A DNA stretch of 64,000 nucleotides, from the NCBI GenBank assembly GCA_039985655.1, contig JBDWSF010000002.1, positions 62,001 to 126,000 on the forward strand, given 5' to 3'. A program made the position numbers and the translations under genes. Source of the DNA: Postechiella sp039985655. GTDB taxonomy: Bacteria > Bacteroidota > Bacteroidia > Flavobacteriales > Flavobacteriaceae. Below are positions 53,601-61,741 of this stretch, piece by piece. Under the pieces are notes generated by a model. It was not told the origin of the DNA. It was given only the letters and a program-made list of their open reading frames with translations, and ran no database searches. Position 1 is the first letter of the stretch, and each line of letters starts with the position of its first letter.

Positions 53601-54033
53601 TCATAATCCGTTCTCTATGCCTGCAACATATGATATTGATAAACATATGAATGGTAAAGAAGACGAAATAGGAAGTATAATCGCGCAACAATACGATTTA
53701 ATATTAAACGGTTTCGAAATTGGTGGAGGTTCTGTCCGTGCTCACAAACCTGAAATTCTTGAAGCGACCTATAAGAATATGGGTTACAATAAAGCGGAGA
53801 TGCTTAGAAGTGTTGGTACCATGTACGAAGCATTCCATTACGGCGCACCACCACACGGGGGTATTGCTTGGGGTGTAGATCGATTAATGATGATTTTAGA
53901 GAAAAAAGCATCTATTAGAGAAGTGATGGCTTTCCCAAAAACTGGAACTAGTGAAGATTTATTATTTGGCTCTCCTTCACCGCTCTCAGATAAAAAAATT
54001 GAAGAAATGAATGTTAGAGTGATTAGAAAATAG
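50695..54033 (+). CDS. gatB-aspS: GatB fused to aspartyl-tRNA synthetase
   Basis: 1,112 residues encoding two complete enzymes. Residues 1 to about 481 are GatB: ELVIGIETHVRL, zinc cysteines in CSCPN and CSVCTGQ, and the YqeY-like tail ending GKVIRQGILDAL. A linker (about 482-520) leads into a full-length bacterial AspRS of about 595 residues. This has an OB-fold anticodon domain (AGWVSSVRDHG), class II motif 2 RCFRDEDSRGDRQPEF, a GAD insertion and motif 3 GGIAWGVDRLMMIL. His549 in RDHG matches the His31-type residue associated with non-discriminating AspRS in Pseudomonas. The fusion should hand Asp-tRNA(Asn) directly to the amidotransferase. I recall bifunctional GatB/AspS annotations in other flavobacteria. 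Confidence 0.93.
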   Translation: MDLEQLNEALKAHELELVIGIETHVRLNTKTKLFCSCPNQEIDTPNENICSVCTGQMGVLPSINKEAITKAIYFGKAVKSTFENETISWDRKHYEYPDNPKNIQITQFHNPVIPDGQVSCYRNDGSQFTVNLTQVHIEEDAAKLMHEKKTSLVDFNKAGVPLIEIVTEPCIRHIEDASTYAQYIQRIVQNLKISEANLEKGEFKSDVSVSLRKKHTYELNPRTEIKNLNSFKFMVDALKEEIEKQLNYFLEHKEFRQDQTTVLWDAELKQTKTMRKKEFEADYRFISEPDLPFVNIKDVVESIDVDLSTLPYAVESILIKGGVLPQDAKFFTADSLRSETFVAINNEIRDPSFVAKTLVNNIGADDYADIHRIEHLIEIFQLFKDEKITSVLVQNAITSYLKDRSFDYNKYFEDNTISESQIGDAIQKVISENEAVANDIKGGNQGKAGILVGKVIAIIGKGASGKVIRQGILDALAGKEVGSTKNEASNSGEQKAKGQEPRANEEEILPEIPLIIKEEYRTHKISDLSESSISETVTLAGWVSSVRDHGELMFIDLRDSSNEIFQVRLSRESFANLDDLVKLKPESVITVTGTVVQRKEDDYNASLRAGTIELETSDLDILNLSKTLPFEIKRATKTNESVRFQYKYLDHRNDDVRRAMINRHKVIKLMRDILDDQEFIEVETPILTAGTDEGAREFIVPTRKKAGSFYTLPQAPQQFKQILMVSGYEKYFQIARCFRDEDSRGDRQPEFTQLDIEMAYASMQQIIDLNTTMFNDIVKKIYGKKWILHPFEVITYKDAMDKYGCDRPDLRFGLQMQDITEIVKETTFQVFSKPIDDGGIVKCIKVSKEEQGKKRLSKGQIEKLTATAQQHGLGGLAYIIVNENDLQSPIIKFLGEDIASGIITATNAQVGDIVFFSAADYDTANKALDAVRQELGAMLRLINPKELRPAWVVDFPMFEKTDEGRWTFTHNPFSMPATYDIDKHMNGKEDEIGSIIAQQYDLILNGFEIGGGSVRAHKPEILEATYKNMGYNKAEMLRSVGTMYEAFHYGAPPHGGIAWGVDRLMMILEKKASIREVMAFPKTGTSEDLLFGSPSPLSDKKIEEMNVRVIRK

Positions 54034-54049
54034 ATATATTTCTCTTATA

Positions 54050-54089
54050 AAAAACAAAAGCTTCAGATCACTCTGGAGTTTTTTGTTTT
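54050..54089 (+). terminator. Terminator after gatB-aspS
   Basis: AAAACAAAAGCTTCAGA and TCTGGAGTTTTTTGTTTT form an imperfect stem with T-rich 3' arm, 17 bp after the stop codon. Confidence 0.7.
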
Positions 54090-54140
54090 ATAAATATAAT
54101 TAAATACATAAAGCTAGAGGTTAATCTATACCTTCTCAGT

Positions 54141-54470
54141 TCACTTTTCCTTACTTGTTTCTTCTTCTTCCGACATATAATACAAACGCTTCAAACTTTT
54201 TTTAAGTAGCGTAAACCGATATAATCCAATAACAAAAAATACCACACAAAATATTAGGGATACTAATGCTAAATATTTAAAATTTGGAAAATCTTTAAGT
54301 TGAAAAAAACCAATACTCCCTAATAATAAATATAAAGACGAACGAATATAGGATAGTAATGTACGCTCGTTAGCCAAACGTGTTCGTTCTATAGCTAAGT
54401 AATCTCTTAAAATAATTTGTTTATCTGGCTTAAAATCTCGTCCAAAAGGCAAAAGCTTCATCTTCTTCAT
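54141..54470 (-). CDS. DUF202-family membrane protein (YidH-like)
   Basis: 109 residues from the ATG at 54470 (MKKMKLLPFG); an in-frame ATG nine codons upstream is less likely. The DUF202 signature ILRDYLAIERTRLANERTLLSYIRSSL precedes two transmembrane helices (about residues 50-68 and 75-95). Function is not known for the family. It converges on the gat operon. Confidence 0.87.
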   Translation of the reverse strand: MKKMKLLPFGRDFKPDKQIILRDYLAIERTRLANERTLLSYIRSSLYLLLGSIGFFQLKDFPNFKYLALVSLIFCVVFFVIGLYRFTLLKKSLKRLYYMSEEEETSKEK

Positions 54471-54649
54471 TTTTAATTCATTATAAAAATACATCATTTA
54501 TTTTGAAGCTTGAATCATTTTAAGGTTTACTAGGTTTAAAAATATTTCAAATTAAAAATGTAAACTTTAACAGTCTACTCCGACTTTTATAAAAACTTTA
54601 AGACTATTTCAGCTTAAATTTAAACAATCAAAAACATTAAAACTTAAAC

Positions 54650-55177
54650 ATGAAAAAATCAACACTTATTTCAACAATCGCTTTTGCATTTATTATGCTT
54701 TTAACTTTAAACGTAAATGCACAGAAATTTGCAAAAATGGACAAAAGCCCGCTGGATGCAGCTATCTACAGAACATCTAGAGAAACGCCTGCCATCGCTA
54801 AAGTTATTTATAGCAGACCACAACTTAAAGACAGAGCAGTTAGTAAATTAGCTCCTAATGCAGAAGTTTGGAGAACTGGCGCGAATGAAGCACCAACTAT
54901 CACTTTATATAATGATATGAAAATTGGAGGAAAGTCTGTTAGTGCAGGTGAGTATTCCCTTTTCACTATTCCTGGTGAAAAAGAATGGACAATTATTTTA
55001 AACAAAGATGTTAATGTTTGGGGTGCATATTCTTATAAGGAGGCTAATGATGTTATTAGAGTTAATGCTCCTGTTAGTTCTGGAGATGCTTTAGAAGCAT
55101 TTTCTATCGCTTTTACAGAAGGTAATATGCATTTAGGTTGGGGAACTGTAAGAGTTACAGTGCCTTTTACTAAATAG
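54650..55177 (+). CDS. DUF2911 secreted protein
   Basis: 175 residues with a signal peptide ending at VNAQ (about residue 24). The DUF2911 core is clear: KSPLDAAIYR, KVIYSRPQLKDR, PNAEVWRTGANEAPTITLYNDMKIGGKSVSAGEYSLFTIPGEKEWTIILNKD in order, and GWGTVRVTVPF at the end. These are beta-rich periplasmic proteins of unknown role, very common in Bacteroidota. It ends in a strong terminator. Confidence 0.9.
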   Translation: MKKSTLISTIAFAFIMLLTLNVNAQKFAKMDKSPLDAAIYRTSRETPAIAKVIYSRPQLKDRAVSKLAPNAEVWRTGANEAPTITLYNDMKIGGKSVSAGEYSLFTIPGEKEWTIILNKDVNVWGAYSYKEANDVIRVNAPVSSGDALEAFSIAFTEGNMHLGWGTVRVTVPFTK

Positions 55178-55203
55178 TCATTTATAACACGAAACACTTT
55201 AAA

Positions 55204-55246
55204 AAAGACCATCTAAAACTTAAGTTTTAGATGGTCTTTTTTTTTT
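55204..55246 (+). terminator. Strong palindromic terminator after the DUF2911 gene
   Basis: AAAGACCATCTAAAACTT and AAGTTTTAGATGGTCTTT form a perfect 18-bp palindrome followed by a run of ten T. Confidence 0.88.
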
Positions 55247-55434
55247 AAAATTCCTCTGTAATAATTCAATATTTTTTTACGTAACAAGTATTTGTACTTA
55301 GCTTGATTTAAATTGAGTTGAGCCGTATCCATATTATTTTTACTTGTGATATAATCTATAATATTTGAAACGCCATTATTAAATCGGACTTCATTAATAC
55401 GATAAGATTCTTGAAAGGCATCTACTTATTCAGT
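55247..55434 (-). pseudogene. TolC-family outer-membrane efflux protein, C-terminal remnant
   Basis: Minus-strand translation gives AFQESYRINEVRFNNGVSN, IIDYITSKNNMDTAQLNLNQ and AKYKYLLRKKILNYYRGIL. This is the last 60 or so residues of TolC/OprM-type channels (RFNNGxxxxxdyitsKNxldxAqlnlxxAKY). Everything upstream is gone, replaced by another gene remnant. The DUF2911 terminator abuts its end. Confidence 0.75.
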
Positions 55435-55781
55435 CCGAAATATGGAGTTGACGAATCGGGGTTAATATCAATATCTATCACAAATTGGATTCGAGTATCT
55501 AGATTATTTTTTTCTTTAGTCGGTTTATAACGCCTATTTTAAGTTCAAAAAATTCAATTATATTTTTTAAATATTTTTCCAAATCAATTTCATCACCTGC
55601 ATCTATTCGATATATTCAAGCAGTTGATTTTGGTACAGGTTCTTTCTTTATCATAACAGAAGTTGGTTGAATATTTAACTCCTCCGTTATCTTTTCAGTA
55701 TCGAAATATTCTCCATCGAATGAGAAATACAAGTAGTTATTACATTTACTTCCGCTACATGTTAACTTTTCGTAAGTCATT
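55435..55781 (-). pseudogene. DUF4279-like protein, broken
   Basis: From the ATG at 55781 the reading MTYEKLTCSGSKCNNYLYFS leads into FDGEYFDTEKITEELNIQP, the usual start of DUF4279 proteins. A TGA replaces the expected Trp after VPKSTA, IYRIDAGDEIDLEKYLKN continues, and a frameshift near 55525 is needed to reach DTRIQFVIDIDINPDSS and TPYFGLNK. It then runs into the TolC remnant, so the C-terminus is lost. Confidence 0.65.
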
Positions 55782-55800
55782 TTGTTTTAATTGTACACTA

Positions 55801-56430
55801 CTAAGGAATATTCAAATATTTATGAGTCTGTAGTGAAATTTTCCATTTCGGGTTCGCCATCACATAATCTACAATTTCGGGCACCACTTTATCACGCTTG
55901 CTCCACTCGGGTTGCAAGTATAAAATACAATCTTTATTAACTTTTGCAGCTTGTTCTTCCGCGAAGCGAAAATCGTCTTTATTATAAACAATCACTTTAA
56001 GCTCATGGGCATTTTCATAAACCGCTTGAGTAGGAAGCTTCAATTTTTTCGGAGATAAACAAATCCAATCCCAAATACCTGTTAATTTGTATGCCCCAGA
56101 AGTTTCAATATGCACTTGCATACCCTCGTTTTTTAATTGCGTTGTTAAAGCCGTCATATCCCACATTAGTGGTTCACCTCCAGTTATTACAATGGTATCA
56201 CTATATTTTTTTGCGTTTTCGACTATTTTTTTTATTTCTGTTGGCGGATGTAAATTGGCATTCCAACTTTCTTTAACATCACACCAATGACAACCCACAT
56301 CGCAACCGCCTATTCTTATAAAATAAGCAGCAGTTCCTTTATGAAATCCTTCACCTTGAATGGTATAAAACTCTTCCATCAACGGAAGCATTTCACCTTT
56401 ATCTACTAATTGTTGTATCTCTGTATTCAT
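55801..56430 (-). CDS. queE: 7-carboxy-7-deazaguanine synthase (radical SAM)
   Basis: Converts 6-carboxytetrahydropterin to 7-carboxy-7-deazaguanine in queuosine synthesis. The 209-residue radical-SAM enzyme binds its 4Fe-4S cluster through GGCDVGCHWCDVKESW (Cx3Cx2C), with EEFYTIQGEGFHKGTAAYFIRIGG before it and VITGGEPLMWDM after it, all diagnostic of QueE. Start at ATG 56430. The other que genes are not in this window. Confidence 0.94.
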   Translation of the reverse strand: MNTEIQQLVDKGEMLPLMEEFYTIQGEGFHKGTAAYFIRIGGCDVGCHWCDVKESWNANLHPPTEIKKIVENAKKYSDTIVITGGEPLMWDMTALTTQLKNEGMQVHIETSGAYKLTGIWDWICLSPKKLKLPTQAVYENAHELKVIVYNKDDFRFAEEQAAKVNKDCILYLQPEWSKRDKVVPEIVDYVMANPKWKISLQTHKYLNIP

Positions 56431-56622
56431 CTATTCACTCCTAATTCCCTAATTCAGTAAGGTGTCATTTTTCAAAAAAATCTAGAAAAATTTAATCTTA
56501 TAAATCGGCTCATTTAATAAGTTTGCAAAGATAGTCGTTTGCTTTTTAATTGTTGATAGTTTTATGTGGGCTTCTTTTTTACTTCCAATTAGAAAACATA
56601 TTTTTATAGAAAATTATAAGGC

Positions 56623-58170
56623 ATGAGCACTAAGGACACATTTTTTGATCATATAACCGAAGGAAATAAAACTAAAGGCGACTTTATTACTGTTGGAGCC
56701 GCCATGTTAGATGGAGAAACCGTTACTGGTGCACATGTAAAAATTCCTTTAGAGACCATGAATCGTCATGGTTTAATTGCTGGAGCTACGGGTACAGGAA
56801 AAACAAAATCGTTACAAGTTTTAGCAGAAAACTTAAGTGATAAAGGTATTCCAGTATTACTTATGGATATTAAAGGCGATTTAAGTGGTTTGGCGCAACC
56901 GAGTCCGGGGCATGCCAAAATTGATGAACGCCATGAAAAAATCGGACTTCCTTTTGAAGCTAAAAAATTCCCCGTAGAAATTTTAACACTTTCTGAGCAG
57001 GATGGTGTCAGACTAAGAGCTACTGTTAGCGAGTTTGGTCCTGTATTATTATCTAGAATCTTAGACTTATCTGAAACCCAATCGGGTGTTGTCGCTGTTG
57101 TTTTTCAATATTGCGATGATAATAAAATGCCTGTTCTTGACTTGAAAGACTTTAAAAAAGTTTTACAATATGCAACACAAGAAGGCAAAGCTGAATTTAC
57201 AGCGGCTTACGGAAGAATATCTACGGCATCAACAGGCGCTATTTTACGTAAAATTATAGAATTAGAACAACAAGGTGCCGATTTGTTTTTTGGTGAAACC
57301 TCTTTTGATGTTGATGATTTATTACGCATTGATGACGATGGACGTGGCTATATAAACATACTTAGATTAACAGATATTCAAGATCGACCTAAATTATTCT
57401 CGACATTTATGTTGAGTTTATTAGCCGAAATATATTCTACATTTCCTGAACAAGGTGATAGCGACAGACCAGAACTTATTATATTTATTGACGAAGCCCA
57501 TTTAATATTTAATGAAGCCTCTAAAGCTTTACTCAATCAAATTGAAAGCATCGTAAAATTAATACGAAGTAAAGGTGTTGGTTTATATTTTGTAACCCAA
57601 ACACCTACTGATGTTCCTGAAGAAGTTTTAGGCCAATTGGGTTTAAAAATACAACATGCTCTTAGAGCATTTACCGCGAAAGATAGAAAGGCTATAAAAT
57701 TAACGGCACAAAATTATCCGGATTCTGAATATTACGATACCACAGAAATTTTAACCTCTCTAGGTATTGGCGAAGCTTTAGTTTCTGCTTTAGACGAAAA
57801 AGGACGGCCTACCCCATTGGCTGCAACGATGATGCGAGCGCCTATGAGCAGAATGGATGTCCTAACAGATTTAGAGTTAAGTAAATTACTTTCGAAGTCT
57901 AAACTTGTAAAAAAATACAATGAAGAAATTGATAGAGAAAGTGCCTATGAAATGCTTAACGACAAAATAAAACAAGCAGAAGCAGATGAAGCCAAAGAAA
58001 AAGCCAAAAAGGAAAAAGAAGCTCTAAAAAAAGCGGAATCTAAAAAACGCACAAAAACGAGTACACGTAGAAAAAGCACCGCAATGAATCCGATAATAAA
58101 AGTATTAACCAGCGCTACTTTTATAAGAAGTGTTTTTGGTATTTTAACCAAAGTAATGAAAAACAGATAA
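56623..58170 (+). CDS. HerA-like / DUF853 ATPase
   Basis: 515-residue P-loop ATPase of the HerA/FtsK clan, annotated in relatives as helicase HerA-like or DUF853. Walker A is GLIAGATGTGKTKSLQ (about residues 46-61), Walker B ELIIFIDEAHLIF, followed by the sensor segment GVGLYFVTQTPTDVPEEVLGQLG and an Arg-finger region HALRAFTAKDRKAIK. The C-terminus is a Lys/Glu coiled coil with a basic Lys/Arg/Thr tail. The role is uncertain: DNA translocation or nucleoprotein remodelling. It heads a run of plus-strand genes. Confidence 0.9.
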   Translation: MSTKDTFFDHITEGNKTKGDFITVGAAMLDGETVTGAHVKIPLETMNRHGLIAGATGTGKTKSLQVLAENLSDKGIPVLLMDIKGDLSGLAQPSPGHAKIDERHEKIGLPFEAKKFPVEILTLSEQDGVRLRATVSEFGPVLLSRILDLSETQSGVVAVVFQYCDDNKMPVLDLKDFKKVLQYATQEGKAEFTAAYGRISTASTGAILRKIIELEQQGADLFFGETSFDVDDLLRIDDDGRGYINILRLTDIQDRPKLFSTFMLSLLAEIYSTFPEQGDSDRPELIIFIDEAHLIFNEASKALLNQIESIVKLIRSKGVGLYFVTQTPTDVPEEVLGQLGLKIQHALRAFTAKDRKAIKLTAQNYPDSEYYDTTEILTSLGIGEALVSALDEKGRPTPLAATMMRAPMSRMDVLTDLELSKLLSKSKLVKKYNEEIDRESAYEMLNDKIKQAEADEAKEKAKKEKEALKKAESKKRTKTSTRRKSTAMNPIIKVLTSATFIRSVFGILTKVMKNR

Positions 58171-58194
58171 TAACAAATCAATTATATCCAAACC

Positions 58195-58752
58195 ATGTAC
58201 AAATCAATTTTCAGTCTTTTAGTAGTATCTATATTATTAACAGGTTGTAATAAAAAACAAGATCCTTTTCAAATAAGCAAACAACACGTTGGCCTATTAA
58301 CCGATTCGACTCAAGTTAAAGATCTTGAAAGCATTTACCCTAACGATTCTATAGTGAAATATATTGGTGGTGATGAGTTTACTGGCAACATAAACGACAT
58401 ACAAATTTACGAGAAAGGCGGCAACAAATTACTGACATTAACGCCACGCCAAGCTCTAGATTCTACTGCATATATTAAAGATATTCAAATAATAGATCCT
58501 CGTTTTAAGACCGATAAAAACATATCGACTCTAAGCACCTTTAAAGATATTTCTAGCAACTATAAAATTTCGAGAATAAGTAACTCAATAAGCTCTGTAA
58601 TAATTGCTATTAATGAATTAAACACATCATTTGTTATTGATAAAAAAGAATTGCCAGCGAGTTTACGTTTTGATATGAATTTAAAAATTGAAGCGACTCA
58701 TATTCCTGATGCTGCAAAAATTAAATACTTTTTTATAAATTGGAGTAAATGA
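58195..58752 (+). CDS. Lipoprotein of unknown function
   Basis: 185 residues with lipobox Cys18 (SILLTGCNKKQ). The mature part begins QDPFQISKQHVGLLTDSTQVKDLESIYPNDSI, followed by predicted beta strands. No domain is recognised. It lies 24 bp after the HerA-like gene and 10 bp before the YitT gene, so all three are probably co-transcribed. Confidence 0.8.
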   Translation: MYKSIFSLLVVSILLTGCNKKQDPFQISKQHVGLLTDSTQVKDLESIYPNDSIVKYIGGDEFTGNINDIQIYEKGGNKLLTLTPRQALDSTAYIKDIQIIDPRFKTDKNISTLSTFKDISSNYKISRISNSISSVIIAINELNTSFVIDKKELPASLRFDMNLKIEATHIPDAAKIKYFFINWSK

Positions 58753-58762
58753 CACCATCTAA

Positions 58763-59734
58763 ATGAACCCATTGTTCTCTAAAATATTAATAGATATTGC
58801 GCGTAAAAAGCTTGAAAAAAAACAAGCCAATACACCTGTAAGCAAAAAGCAAATCGTTCCTTTAGTTAGAACATTTCAGGTTGAGTTATCGCATGCTATT
58901 AAAGAATATATTTTTATAATAATTGGAGTCTTTTCAGCTGGTTTTGGATTAAAAGGATTTCTACTACCAAACAACTTTATTGATGGTGGTGCTACAGGTA
59001 TTTCACTGTTATTAGAAAATACGACATCACTACAATTAGGTTTATTATTAATACTCGTTAATCTGCCTTTTATATTTCTTGCATCTAAAACTATTGGAGT
59101 TAAATTTGCTCTAAAAAGCATTGCTGCCATCGCCCTATTAGCCCTAGTTGTACACTTTGTAGACTATCCAATTATTACTGAAGATAAGCTATTAATTGCT
59201 GTTTTTGGAGGGTTCTTTTTAGGTTTGGGAATTGGTATGTCTATGCGTGGTGGTAGCGTTATTGATGGCACCGAAGTATTGGCTATATTTTTAAGCAGAA
59301 AACTATCTTTAACCATTGGCGATGTTTTATTATTAATAAACATTATAATATTTTCAGTAGGCGCTTATGTGCTTTCTATTGAAACTGCGCTTTATGCCAT
59401 ACTTACTTATTTAGCAGCTGCAAAAACAGTAGATTTTGTGGTTGATGGTGTTGAAGAATATGTGGGTGTTACTATTATATCTAACAAGCATGAAGACATC
59501 AGGTTTATGCTAACAAATAAATTACGTCGCGCATGTACAATTTATGCAGGCAAAGGTGGCTACGGTACTTCTGGAGATAGTTATGATAAAGATATTATTT
59601 ATACCATTGTAACGCGTTTAGAGCTTGCTAAACTTCAAACCGAAATTGATAAAATTGATAGAAAAGCATTTATAATCATGGGGATTGTAAAAGATTTAAA
59701 AGGCGGAATGATTAAAAAGAAACCCTTAAAATAA
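58763..59734 (+). CDS. YitT-family membrane protein (DUF161/DUF2179)
   Basis: 323 residues: a cytoplasmic N-terminal stretch, five or six transmembrane helices (about residues 45-215) with the family motif LPNNFIDGGATGISLLL and RGGSVIDGTEVLAIF, then the DUF2179 cytoplasmic domain with YAGKGGYGTSGDSYDKDIIYTIVTRLEL. YitT proteins are widespread membrane proteins of unsettled transport function. It follows the lipoprotein gene by 10 bp. Confidence 0.9.
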   Translation: MNPLFSKILIDIARKKLEKKQANTPVSKKQIVPLVRTFQVELSHAIKEYIFIIIGVFSAGFGLKGFLLPNNFIDGGATGISLLLENTTSLQLGLLLILVNLPFIFLASKTIGVKFALKSIAAIALLALVVHFVDYPIITEDKLLIAVFGGFFLGLGIGMSMRGGSVIDGTEVLAIFLSRKLSLTIGDVLLLINIIIFSVGAYVLSIETALYAILTYLAAAKTVDFVVDGVEEYVGVTIISNKHEDIRFMLTNKLRRACTIYAGKGGYGTSGDSYDKDIIYTIVTRLELAKLQTEIDKIDRKAFIIMGIVKDLKGGMIKKKPLK

Positions 59735-59763
59735 AAAGGTAGGTGTTATAAAAATTAAACCAT

Positions 59764-60135
59764 ATGTCACAAAAAAAATATACACTTCAAAATGCCCCTT
59801 TCGTAGTTCCAACTACCGATGGTAAGACTATAAAAGAACATTTTGGCATGCCTACAAATGGTAATTCTGAGCTTAGCTTGGCACATATGACTGCACCAGC
59901 AGGTTGGAGTGAACCTTTTCAGACACCAGAATTCGACGAATATACTTTTGTCATAAAAGGAAAAAAGCAATTTATAATTGATGGCGAAACGATTATATTA
60001 AAAGCAGGCGAATCTATCAAAATAAAAAGAAACACGAGAGTACAATATTCCAATCCGTTTGACGAAGCTTGCGAATATATTGCTATTTGCACGCCTGCAT
60101 TTTCTATGAATTTAGTAAATAGAGAAGATGAATAA
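59764..60135 (+). CDS. Cupin-domain protein
   Basis: 123-residue small beta-barrel protein. The cupin motifs are degenerate: APAGWSEPFQTPEFDEYTFVIKGKKQFIIDGE (motif 1 lacking the His pair) and KAGESIKIKRNTRVQYSNPFDEACEYIAIC (motif 2). The metal-binding histidines are mostly absent, so catalysis is doubtful and ligand binding or sensing is more likely. Its end overlaps the next gene by 8 bp, indicating coupled translation with the hydrolase. Confidence 0.82.
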   Translation: MSQKKYTLQNAPFVVPTTDGKTIKEHFGMPTNGNSELSLAHMTAPAGWSEPFQTPEFDEYTFVIKGKKQFIIDGETIILKAGESIKIKRNTRVQYSNPFDEACEYIAICTPAFSMNLVNREDE

Positions 60136-60955
60136 ATATCTTCCAAAAGTTATAGGCTTCTTTATTAACTTCATGGGTGTTTTCTCATCTAAATATGCAG
60201 CACAATTAGCAATAAAACTATTCTCTTCGCCCCAAAAAGGTCGCGTAAAACCAAATGAATCCGACTATTTAAGTGAAGCCATTCAAGACGATATTATTTG
60301 TAACGGTTTAATAATAAAAACATACCGTTGGACCGGAAATAAGGACACTATTTTATTAGTACACGGATGGGAAAGCAATACTTTCCGCTGGAAAGACCTC
60401 ATCAAACTTTTAACGCATTTAGATTATAATGTTGTTGCTCTTGATGCGCCTGCGCATGGCGGTTCTCAAGGAGACACATTTAATGCTATTATATATGCTG
60501 AATGGATTAATGAAGTTTCTAAAAAGTTTAAACCCTCAGCAATTATCGGGCATTCTGTTGGAGGTATGGCCACTGTTTTTTCATTGTATAATTATCAGTT
60601 ACCGTTTGTAAAAAAAACGGTTTTACTTGGTGCTCCGTCAAACTTTAAAGGTGTTTTATCTAGATATGTAAATATGATGTCATATAATAATAAAGTCACC
60701 AAAGCAATAGACCAATATATCTTAAAGCATTTTAATCATTTACCTGAATATTTTTCAGCATCAAATTTTTCAAAAGAATTCAAAGTAAAAGGACTTGTTA
60801 TTCATGATGAAAAAGATAAAATCATTCCGTATCAAGACGGTTTAGATTTCAAAAAAAACTATAAAAATTCAGAATTTATTTCAACTGAAGGATTTGGTCA
60901 TGGTTTAAAATCTGAAACGATTTACAATCATATTATACACTTTTTAAAGACGTAA
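60128..60955 (+). CDS. Alpha/beta hydrolase
   Basis: 275-residue alpha/beta-hydrolase-fold protein. The oxyanion region is LLVHGWESNTFRW, the nucleophile elbow GHSVGGMA (Ser about residue 142), the acid HDEKDKIIPY and the catalytic His in TEGFGHGLKSE. The substrate is unknown. The gene starts within the last eight bases of the cupin gene, and an rRNA modification gene follows at once. Confidence 0.9.
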   Translation: MNKYLPKVIGFFINFMGVFSSKYAAQLAIKLFSSPQKGRVKPNESDYLSEAIQDDIICNGLIIKTYRWTGNKDTILLVHGWESNTFRWKDLIKLLTHLDYNVVALDAPAHGGSQGDTFNAIIYAEWINEVSKKFKPSAIIGHSVGGMATVFSLYNYQLPFVKKTVLLGAPSNFKGVLSRYVNMMSYNNKVTKAIDQYILKHFNHLPEYFSASNFSKEFKVKGLVIHDEKDKIIPYQDGLDFKKNYKNSEFISTEGFGHGLKSETIYNHIIHFLKT

Positions 60956-60973
60956 TTATTGTACTTTTGCAAC

Positions 60974-61738
60974 ATGGAAGAACAATTAAAACGTATCAAC
61001 AAATTTTTAAGCGAAACTGGACATTGCTCACGACGAGCTGCCGATAAACTTATTGATGAAGGTCGTGTTACTATTAATGGTATTGTTCCAGAAATGGGAA
61101 CAAAAATAACACCTAATGATGTTGTTGCTGTAGATGGCAAAATTATTGACGCTAAAAAAGAAGCCTTTGTTTATATTGCTTTTAATAAACCTGTAGGTAT
61201 TGTTTGTACTACTGACACACATGTTGAAAAAGATAACATTATTGATTTCCTTAATTATCCAAAACGTATTTTCCCAATAGGAAGACTTGATAAACCTAGT
61301 GAAGGTTTAATTCTTTTAACTGATGATGGCGATATTGTAAACAAAATTCTTCGCGCTAGTAATAACCACGAAAAAGAATATATTGTAACGGTAGACAAAC
61401 CTATTTCTCAAACTTTTATTGAGCGTATGCGTGGTGGAATTCCGTTAGAAGAACTCGGTAAAACCACAAAAAGATGTGCCGTAACAAAAATAAATTCGAA
61501 TACCTTTAGTATCATTTTAACGCAGGGTCTTAACCGTCAAATTAGACGTATGTGCGAGTACTTAACTTATGAAGTGGAAACACTGAAACGGGTTCGTATT
61601 ATGAATGTTAAATTGGATATGCCTGTTGGCGAATACAGAGACCTTACTCAAGAAGAGTTTAGTGAATTAAATAACCTAATCAGTAACTCTACTAAAGAAT
61701 ATATTGAAGCCAAAACAAGACAGATTAAACGGTCTTAA
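60974..61738 (+). CDS. rluF: 23S rRNA pseudouridine synthase RluF-like
   Basis: Forms pseudouridine in 23S rRNA (position 2604 in E. coli for RluF). Start taken at ATG 60974 (MEEQLKRINKF); a TTG at 60959 is in frame but unlikely. An S4 domain (RINKFLSETGHCSRRAADKLI) is followed by the RsuA/RluB-type catalytic domain with Asp106 in IGRLDKPSEGLILLT and the LTQGLNRQIRRMCEYL motif. The subfamily assignment to RluF rests on overall likeness (254 residues and motif wording) and is likely rather than certain. Confidence 0.88.
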   Translation: MEEQLKRINKFLSETGHCSRRAADKLIDEGRVTINGIVPEMGTKITPNDVVAVDGKIIDAKKEAFVYIAFNKPVGIVCTTDTHVEKDNIIDFLNYPKRIFPIGRLDKPSEGLILLTDDGDIVNKILRASNNHEKEYIVTVDKPISQTFIERMRGGIPLEELGKTTKRCAVTKINSNTFSIILTQGLNRQIRRMCEYLTYEVETLKRVRIMNVKLDMPVGEYRDLTQEEFSELNNLISNSTKEYIEAKTRQIKRS

Positions 61739-61741
61739 ACG

